Source of the DNA: Kineosporiaceae bacterium SCSIO 59966
Lineage (GTDB): Bacteria; Actinomycetota; Actinomycetes; Actinomycetales; SCSIO-59966
Assembly: GCA_020881835.1 (NCBI GenBank)
Contig: CP052876.1
Location: 2,356,001 to 2,420,000, forward strand
Direction: 5' to 3'
Length of the DNA: 64,000 bases
Position 1 is the first letter of the stretch. Each line of letters opens with the position of its first letter. This document shows positions 58,536 through 64,000 of the stretch, piece by piece. The notes below the pieces were generated by a model. That model was not told the DNA's origin and did not search any database. It worked only from the letters and a program-made list of their open reading frames with translations. The translations under genes were made by a program, and so were the position numbers.

Positions 58536-59033
58536 TCAGGAACCGTCGCCCCGGGACCTGACGTCCTCCTGGACGGCGTCCTGGGCCAGTCGGCGCAGCA
58601 GCGCGCCGAAGACGGCCCGGGAGGCGAGCCGGACGGCGGGCGCTGCCCAGCCGGTCCACGCGGTCGGCGCGATCTCGACGTCCTCGGTCCACACCATCCG
58701 GCAGCGCCGTGGTCCGAGCGGCAGGACGTCGAGGGCGGCCCAGCCGAGGACGACGCGGCCGCGCTTCTCCACGACGCAGCGGCCCGGGCGCCCGGGCTGG
58801 ACGGCGTCGGCGTCGGTCGGGGGCCGCCACAGCACGACCTCCATCGGGTCGTCGACGGTCCAGGGCCCGAGCCGGGTCCGGCCGGTGAACCGGGTCCCGG
58901 TCCCGCCGGCGTCGTGAGTCACGACGACGTCCGTGAACGGCACGGAGGCGCCGTGGCGCGGCCAGTCGGTGGCAACCTGCCAGACCCTTCCAGCCGGGGC
59001 GGGGACGTCACGGCGCAGGACGACGGTGGCCAC
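58536..59033 (-). CDS. SRPBCC (START-like) lipid/ligand-binding protein
   Basis: A 165-residue protein with the helix-grip pattern of polyketide cyclase/SRPBCC proteins. It has VVLRRDVPAPAGRVWQVATDWPRH at the start, alternating strands (TRFTGRTRLGPWTVDDPM), and a long C-terminal helix (WTGWAAPAVRLASRAVFGAL). Such proteins bind hydrophobic small molecules; no catalytic residue is evident. It lies five bases from tag and three from the DivIVA-like gene on the same strand, so these probably form one transcript. Ligand unknown. Confidence 0.82.
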   Translation of the reverse strand: MATVVLRRDVPAPAGRVWQVATDWPRHGASVPFTDVVVTHDAGGTGTRFTGRTRLGPWTVDDPMEVVLWRPPTDADAVQPGRPGRCVVEKRGRVVLGWAALDVLPLGPRRCRMVWTEDVEIAPTAWTGWAAPAVRLASRAVFGALLRRLAQDAVQEDVRSRGDGS

Positions 59034-59036
59034 GGC

Positions 59037-59357
59037 TCAGCCCTGCTCGCTCGGCGGGCTGGCCGCGCGCAGGGCGGCCAGCTGCTCCTCGCAACGGGCC
59101 CGCTCGACGTCCCGGCGGACCAGCTCCTCGCGCAGCCGCTCGAGGACGGCGTCGACCTCGTCCATCCGGTAGCCGCGCAGGGCCGGGGCGAAGGTGACCT
59201 CGTCGAGGTCCGCGGCACTGAGCGGGCCCTCGGGCAACGGCTCCCGGTACGGCCGGCTGGTCACCGGCTCCTCCAGCCCACCGCGGATGCGCCCGGCGGC
59301 CAGCGCGGCGACGACGCCGACGAGCACGACGGCGAGCAGCAGCAGAGCGAGGCTCAC
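59037..59357 (-). CDS. Small DivIVA-domain membrane protein
   Basis: A 106-residue protein with an N-terminal membrane helix (ALLLLAVVLVGVVAALAAG, about residues 3-21) and then a DivIVA-like motif (DLDEVTFAPALRGYRMDEVD, about 50-69) followed by a coiled-coil heptad stretch (VLERLREELVRRDVERARCEEQL). The FxxxLRGYxxxEVD pattern is the DivIVA/Wag31 membrane-curvature motif, but the protein is short and membrane-anchored, as in the Rv1209-type family. A role in polar growth or wall enzyme placement is inferred. Confidence 0.82.
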   Translation of the reverse strand: MSLALLLLAVVLVGVVAALAAGRIRGGLEEPVTSRPYREPLPEGPLSAADLDEVTFAPALRGYRMDEVDAVLERLREELVRRDVERARCEEQLAALRAASPPSEQG

Positions 59358-59375
59358 CGGGCGATCGTGCCACGG

Positions 59376-60233
59376 TCAGCTGGGCGCGGAGTCGCCAGCA
59401 TCCTGCTCGAGGCGGCGCAGCGCGCTCAGCTCGGCCTCCCGCTGCTCGCGGGCCCGGGTTCGCTCGACGTGAGCCGAGCGGATGATCTCGACGGCCTCCT
59501 CGACGTCGTCCGTGACAGTGACGAGGTCGAGGTCGGCCTCGGCGACGGCGCCGTAGCCGTGCACGGTCTCCCGCAGCCAGTGGAGCAGCCCCTGCCAGTA
59601 CCCGGACCCGAGGAGCACGATGGGGAACTGGGTGACCTTCTGGGTCTGCACGAGGGTCAGGGCCTCGAACAGCTCGTCGAAGGTGCCGAACCCGCCGGGC
59701 AGGACGACGAACCCCTCGGCGTACTTGACGAACATCGTCTTGCGGGCGAAGAAGTAACGGAAGTTGACGCCGATGTCGACCCAGTCGTTCATCCCGTGCT
59801 CGAACGGCAGCTCGATGCCCAGGCCGACGGACACCCCGCCGACCTCGCACGCGCCGCGGTTGGCCGCCTCCATCGCCCCGGGGCCGCCGCCGGTGACGAC
59901 GGCGTAGCCGGCGCGGGCGAGCTCGGCGCCGACCCGCACGCCGAGCTCGTAGTGCGGGTGGTCGCGAGGGGTCCGGGCGGACCCGAACACGCTGACCGCC
60001 GGCCCGAGCTCGGCCAGCGCGCTGAACCCCTCGACGAACTCGCTCTGGATCCGCATCACCCGCCACGGGTCGGTGTGCAGCCAGTCGGAACGGCCGCGGC
60101 TGTCGAGCAGCCGCTGGTCCGTCGTGCTGCGGGGGACCTGCCCGCGCCGCAGGGTGACCGGGCCCATCGGGTAGCCGGGCGTCTCGTCGTCCGGGCGGGG
60201 TGCCTCGGCGGGGCGGGGTGTCTCGGCGGCCAT
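59376..60233 (-). CDS. LOG family (TIGR00730) nucleotide-processing protein
   Basis: A 285-residue Rossmann-fold protein. It has [15 protein letters not shown] (about residues 83-97), [17 protein letters not shown] (about 114-130), and the diagnostic [10 protein letters not shown] (about 183-192). LOG proteins release free cytokinin-type bases by phosphoribohydrolase activity; the M. tuberculosis homologue is Rv1205, at the same locus. ATG 60233 is chosen; TAGCGT lies seven bases upstream, although it overlaps the dapE stop, so expression from the dapE transcript is equally possible. Confidence 0.9.
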   Translation of the reverse strand: MAAETPRPAEAPRPDDETPGYPMGPVTLRRGQVPRSTTDQRLLDSRGRSDWLHTDPWRVMRIQSEFVEGFSALAELGPAVSVFGSARTPRDHPHYELGVRVGAELARAGYAVVTGGGPGAMEAANRGACEVGGVSVGLGIELPFEHGMNDWVDIGVNFRYFFARKTMFVKYAEGFVVLPGGFGTFDELFEALTLVQTQKVTQFPIVLLGSGYWQGLLHWLRETVHGYGAVAEADLDLVTVTDDVEEAVEIIRSAHVERTRAREQREAELSALRRLEQDAGDSAPS

Positions 60234-60240
60234 ACCGGTC

Positions 60241-60246
60241 ACGCTA
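60241..60246 (-). promoter_or_regulatory. Possible -10 box of the LOG gene
   Basis: TAGCGT on the minus strand ends seven bases before ATG 60233 and contains the dapE stop codon. The match may be chance. Confidence 0.35.
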
Positions 60247-61380
60247 GACGGCGCCGGCCAGCCATGCGCGCAGGGCGTCGCGGGCGGCGACGATCTGGAC
60301 GGCCGGGCAGCGCTCGTCGTCGCGGTGGGCCAGCAACGGGTCACCGGGGCCGAAGTTCACCGCCGGGACACCCATCGCCGAGAACCGGGCGACGTCGGTC
60401 CACCCGTGCTTGGGCTGCGGCTCGCGCCCGATGGCGGCGACGAAGGCGGCCGCAGCCGGGTGGTCCAGGCCGGGCCGGGCCCCGGGACTGCAGTCGGTGA
60501 CGGTGACCTCGAACCCCTCGAAGAGGGCGCGCAGGTGCTCCTCCGCCTCCTGCGGCGTGCGGCTCGGCGCGAACCGGTAGTTGACGGTGACGACGCACTC
60601 GTCCGGGACGACGTTGCCGGCCACACCGCCGCGGATGCCGACCGCGCCGAGGCTCTCCCGGTAGCGCAGGCCGTCGACGTCGACCTCCTGCGCCTGGTAG
60701 GCCCGGAGCCGCTCCAGGACGGCGGCCGCGCGGTGCACGGCGTTGTCCCCCATCCAGGCCCGGGCCGAGTGGGCGGCGACACCGGTGACCCGCACCTCGA
60801 CCCGGATGGTGCCGTTGCAGCCGCCTTCGACGGTGCCGTCCGTCGGCTCGCAGAGCACGGCGAAGTCCCCGGCGAGCCAGTCGGGGTGGTCGCGGGCGAG
60901 CCGGCCGAGGCCGTTGCGCTCCGCCTCGACCTCCTCGCAGTCGTAGAACACCCAGGTGACGTCGCGCACCGGGTCGGTGACGTCCGCCGCGACCGCGAGC
61001 TGGACGGCGACGCCGCCCTTCATGTCGACCGTTCCGCGACCGTGGACGACGAGCTCGTCACCGGCACCGGTGGTCCACGTGGGCAGGTTACGCCGGCCGT
61101 CGAGGGTGGCCACCGGGACGGTGTCGAGGTGGCCGGCGACGACGACCCGCTCCGGGCGACCGAGGGAGGTGCGGGCGACGACGGCGTTCCCGTCGCGGAG
61201 CACCTCGAGGTGGCTCAGTGCGCGCAGGGCCCGTTCCACGGCGTCGGCGAGCGTGGCCTCGTGCCCGCTCACCGACTCGATGTCGCACAGCGAGCGGGTG
61301 AGGTCCACGACGTCCCCGTGCAGGTCGAGGTCGTGGTGCACGGCGAGGTCGGCGTGCGGCGGCGCGGGCTGGCCCGTCAT
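60244..61380 (-). CDS. dapE: Succinyl-diaminopimelate desuccinylase
   Basis: A 378-residue M20-family metalloenzyme of lysine and diaminopimelate synthesis. Zinc-site segments are [11 protein letters not shown] (His about 81), [14 protein letters not shown] (Asp about 115) and [12 protein letters not shown] (Glu pair about 149), with [12 protein letters not shown] and the dimerisation-domain His in VAAHSARAW. It removes succinate from N-succinyl-LL-diaminopimelate. It is divergent from dapD, the enzyme two steps earlier, with 36 bases between start codons. ATG 61380 is seven bases after TAGGGT. Confidence 0.93.
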   Translation of the reverse strand: MTGQPAPPHADLAVHHDLDLHGDVVDLTRSLCDIESVSGHEATLADAVERALRALSHLEVLRDGNAVVARTSLGRPERVVVAGHLDTVPVATLDGRRNLPTWTTGAGDELVVHGRGTVDMKGGVAVQLAVAADVTDPVRDVTWVFYDCEEVEAERNGLGRLARDHPDWLAGDFAVLCEPTDGTVEGGCNGTIRVEVRVTGVAAHSARAWMGDNAVHRAAAVLERLRAYQAQEVDVDGLRYRESLGAVGIRGGVAGNVVPDECVVTVNYRFAPSRTPQEAEEHLRALFEGFEVTVTDCSPGARPGLDHPAAAAFVAAIGREPQPKHGWTDVARFSAMGVPAVNFGPGDPLLAHRDDERCPAVQIVAARDALRAWLAGAV

Positions 61381-61387
61381 GCCCGCG

Positions 61388-61393
61388 ACCCTA
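61388..61393 (-). promoter_or_regulatory. -10 box of dapE, leaderless type
   Basis: TAGGGT on the minus strand ends seven bases before ATG 61380. Confidence 0.6.
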
Positions 61394-61402
61394 GCCCGGC
61401 CC

Positions 61403-61408
61403 TACGCT
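61403..61408 (+). promoter_or_regulatory. -10 box of dapD, leaderless type
   Basis: TACGCT ends eight bases before ATG 61417. It lies only nine bases from the divergent dapE box, so the two polymerases should compete. Confidence 0.5.
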
Positions 61409-61416
61409 TGCCGCCC

Positions 61417-62367
61417 ATGAGCCGCACTGCCTGGGGACACGGCCTGGCGACGACGACGGACGACGGGACGGTGCTCGACACCTGGTACCCCTCGCCTGCG
61501 CTCGGCGAGCCCGAGGCGGCCGGCCCGTTCGAGGTCCCGGCCGACCTCGCGGCGCTCGAGGGCCACGACCCGCACCGGCGGGTGCGGACCACCGTCGTGC
61601 GCACCGTCATCGACCTGGACGCCGCACCCGCCGACGCGAGCGACGCCTACCTGCGGCTGCACCTGCTGTCCGCCCGGCTGGTCCGCCCGCACGGGCTCAA
61701 CCTCGACGGCCTCTTCGGCGTCCTGGCGAACGTCCTGTGGACCAGCCACGGCCCCTGTGCGCCGGCGGACTTCGAGGCGACCCGGCTGCGCCTGACAGCG
61801 GCCACCAGGACCAGGGTGCAGGTCCACGGAGTCGACAAGTTCCCGCGGATGACGGACTACGTCGTGCCCTCCGGCGTCCGGATCGCCGACGCCGACCGGG
61901 TCCGCCTCGGCGCTCACCTCGCCGAAGGCACCACCGTCATGCACGAGGGTTTCGTGAACTTCAACGCCGGCACGCTGGGGACGTCGATGGTCGAGGGCCG
62001 GATCTCCGCGGGCGTCGTCGTCGGGGACGGCACGGACGTCGGCGGCGGCGCGTCCATCATGGGCACCCTGTCCGGCGGCGGCACGGAGGTGATCTCCGTG
62101 GGGGCCCGGTGCCTGCTCGGCGCGAACAGCGGCATCGGCATCTCCCTCGGTGACGACTGCGTCGTCGAGGCGGGGTGCTACGTCACCGCCGGCTCGAAGG
62201 TGCTCCTGCACGACGGTGGCGGCGGGCAGCCGCGGACGGTCCGGGCTGCCGAGCTGTCCGGCTCCTCCGGGCTGCAGCTGTGGCGCAACTCCCTGACCGG
62301 CGCCCTCGAGGCGCGGCCCCGCGCCGGCCGGCGGGTGGAGCTGAACCCGGCCCTGCACGCCAACTGA
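61417..62367 (+). CDS. dapD: Tetrahydrodipicolinate N-succinyltransferase
   Basis: A 316-residue enzyme of the actinobacterial DapD group. The C-terminal half is a left-handed beta helix of hexapeptides ([20 protein letters not shown] in part, then [36 protein letters not shown]). A DapD-specific N-terminal domain precedes it. It succinylates tetrahydrodipicolinate in the succinylase branch of diaminopimelate synthesis. Divergent dapE gives the deacylation step of the same branch. ATG 61417 is fixed by the leaderless -10 box and the [10 protein letters not shown] start. Confidence 0.93.
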   Translation: MSRTAWGHGLATTTDDGTVLDTWYPSPALGEPEAAGPFEVPADLAALEGHDPHRRVRTTVVRTVIDLDAAPADASDAYLRLHLLSARLVRPHGLNLDGLFGVLANVLWTSHGPCAPADFEATRLRLTAATRTRVQVHGVDKFPRMTDYVVPSGVRIADADRVRLGAHLAEGTTVMHEGFVNFNAGTLGTSMVEGRISAGVVVGDGTDVGGGASIMGTLSGGGTEVISVGARCLLGANSGIGISLGDDCVVEAGCYVTAGSKVLLHDGGGGQPRTVRAAELSGSSGLQLWRNSLTGALEARPRAGRRVELNPALHAN

Positions 62368-62393
62368 GGGAGACGGCACCCCGCCAAGGCACT

Positions 62394-62473
62394 CCCCCCA
62401 CCACAGAATGCTGGATTCAGCACCACATCGTCGGCGTGTCGCGCCAACAACCCAGCATTCTGCACGTGGGGGG
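62394..62473. terminator. Large palindrome between dapD and gltA
   Basis: The outer arms CCCCCCAC (62394-62401) and GTGGGGGG (62466-62473) and the inner arms CAGAATGCTGG (62404-62414) and CCAGCATTCTG (62452-62462) pair around a 37-base loop, with a small internal loop. It fills the gap between two converging genes and has lower GC than the flanks. A bidirectional terminator or a dispersed palindromic element is likely. Confidence 0.65.
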
Positions 62474-62561
62474 TGGGCGCCCAAGGGTGGCGGGATTGCA
62501 TGATCACGGAGGGGGCGGGTGGTGGGGTTGGGCAAGACTCGGCGCGAAGGCCTGGCAGGGC

Positions 62562-63848
<1,287 letters not shown>

Positions 63849-64000
63849 CGGGCGGTCTCCTCGCGGTGGCTCGGTAGCGGTTCCGGTGCGCGACGTCGTG
63901 GTGGGACGTCGTCGGCCTGCGCCGACGCTACCCGCCGGATTCAGCCCGCCGCCAACCGGGGTCAAGGGCTGGTCAAACGCTCCGCGGCCGCCGCGACCCG
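63849..64000. other. Upstream region of gltA, to window end
   Basis: These 152 bases contain the gltA ribosome site (GAGGAG) and presumably its promoter. No gene is visible before the window edge. Confidence 0.5.

Overview
The window is GC-rich chromosomal DNA (about 70-75% G+C by eye) from a member of the Actinomycetota. This rests on its gene families (WhiB7, mycoredoxin, UvrD2, AdnAB, DUF3107, DUF3117, DUF3152, SigE-RseA-HtrA-TatB), a tmRNA tag ending LALAA, and many genes with a TAnnnT -10 box directly in front of the start codon. The genus cannot be named from this sequence. No prophage, insertion sequence, CRISPR array, rRNA or tRNA gene was found. Coding density is very high. From memory, gene order matches three separate Mycobacterium tuberculosis neighbourhoods: prfB-ftsEX-smpB, whiB7-uvrD2 to the ParA-like gene, and dapD/dapE to the MgtE-N/CBS gene.

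Layout. 0-2.6 kb: the end of a beta-CASP metallo-hydrolase, an MgtE-type membrane protein and a universal stress protein. 2.6-10 kb: ssrA, smpB, an M23 peptidase, ftsX, ftsE, a probable sortase-anchored LPXTG protein of deviating base composition, and prfB. 10-13.3 kb: an AIM24 protein, a zinc ribbon, a phosphodiesterase-like protein, and whiB7 behind a long leader with promoter, upstream ORF and attenuator hairpin. 13-34 kb: uvrD2, mycoredoxin, nudC, the adnA-adnB motor-nuclease operon, an alkyltransferase-like protein, idi, moeZ, a DUF3152 lipoprotein, a TetR regulator, DUF3107, a DEAD-box helicase and a ParA-like ATPase.

34-46 kb is a mixed metabolic region. It holds an HATPase, an MpaB-like oxygenase, a PHP phosphatase, a Nudix hydrolase, a vapBC toxin-antitoxin pair, a Xaa-Pro peptidase, a threonine-dehydratase-like enzyme, Dps and PhzF. 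It also holds three dispersed genes that look like the hydratase, dehydrogenase and lyase of the ethylmalonyl-CoA pathway. 46-55 kb carries a soluble MgtE-N/CBS protein, DUF1003, a PilB/GspE-type ATPase with a zinc-ribbon tail and mrp. These face the envelope-stress group sigE-rseA-htrA-tatB across a large palindrome. 55-64 kb has an O-methyltransferase that appears to start at ATC, pepA, DUF3117, an enoyl-CoA hydratase, tag, a LOG-family protein, dapE, dapD and citrate synthase.

The main functional themes are ribosome rescue (ssrA/smpB), divisome-coupled wall hydrolysis (ftsEX with an M23 peptidase), DNA repair (adnAB, uvrD2, atl, tag), redox and nucleotide housekeeping, envelope stress, and lysine/diaminopimelate synthesis. 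The most striking signals are the whiB7 leader, the widespread leaderless promoter pattern, three genes without ATG/GTG/TTG starts, the degenerate AdnA motor, and the zinc-ribbon PilB encoded next to half of an MgtE protein. No clearly new multi-gene system was found.
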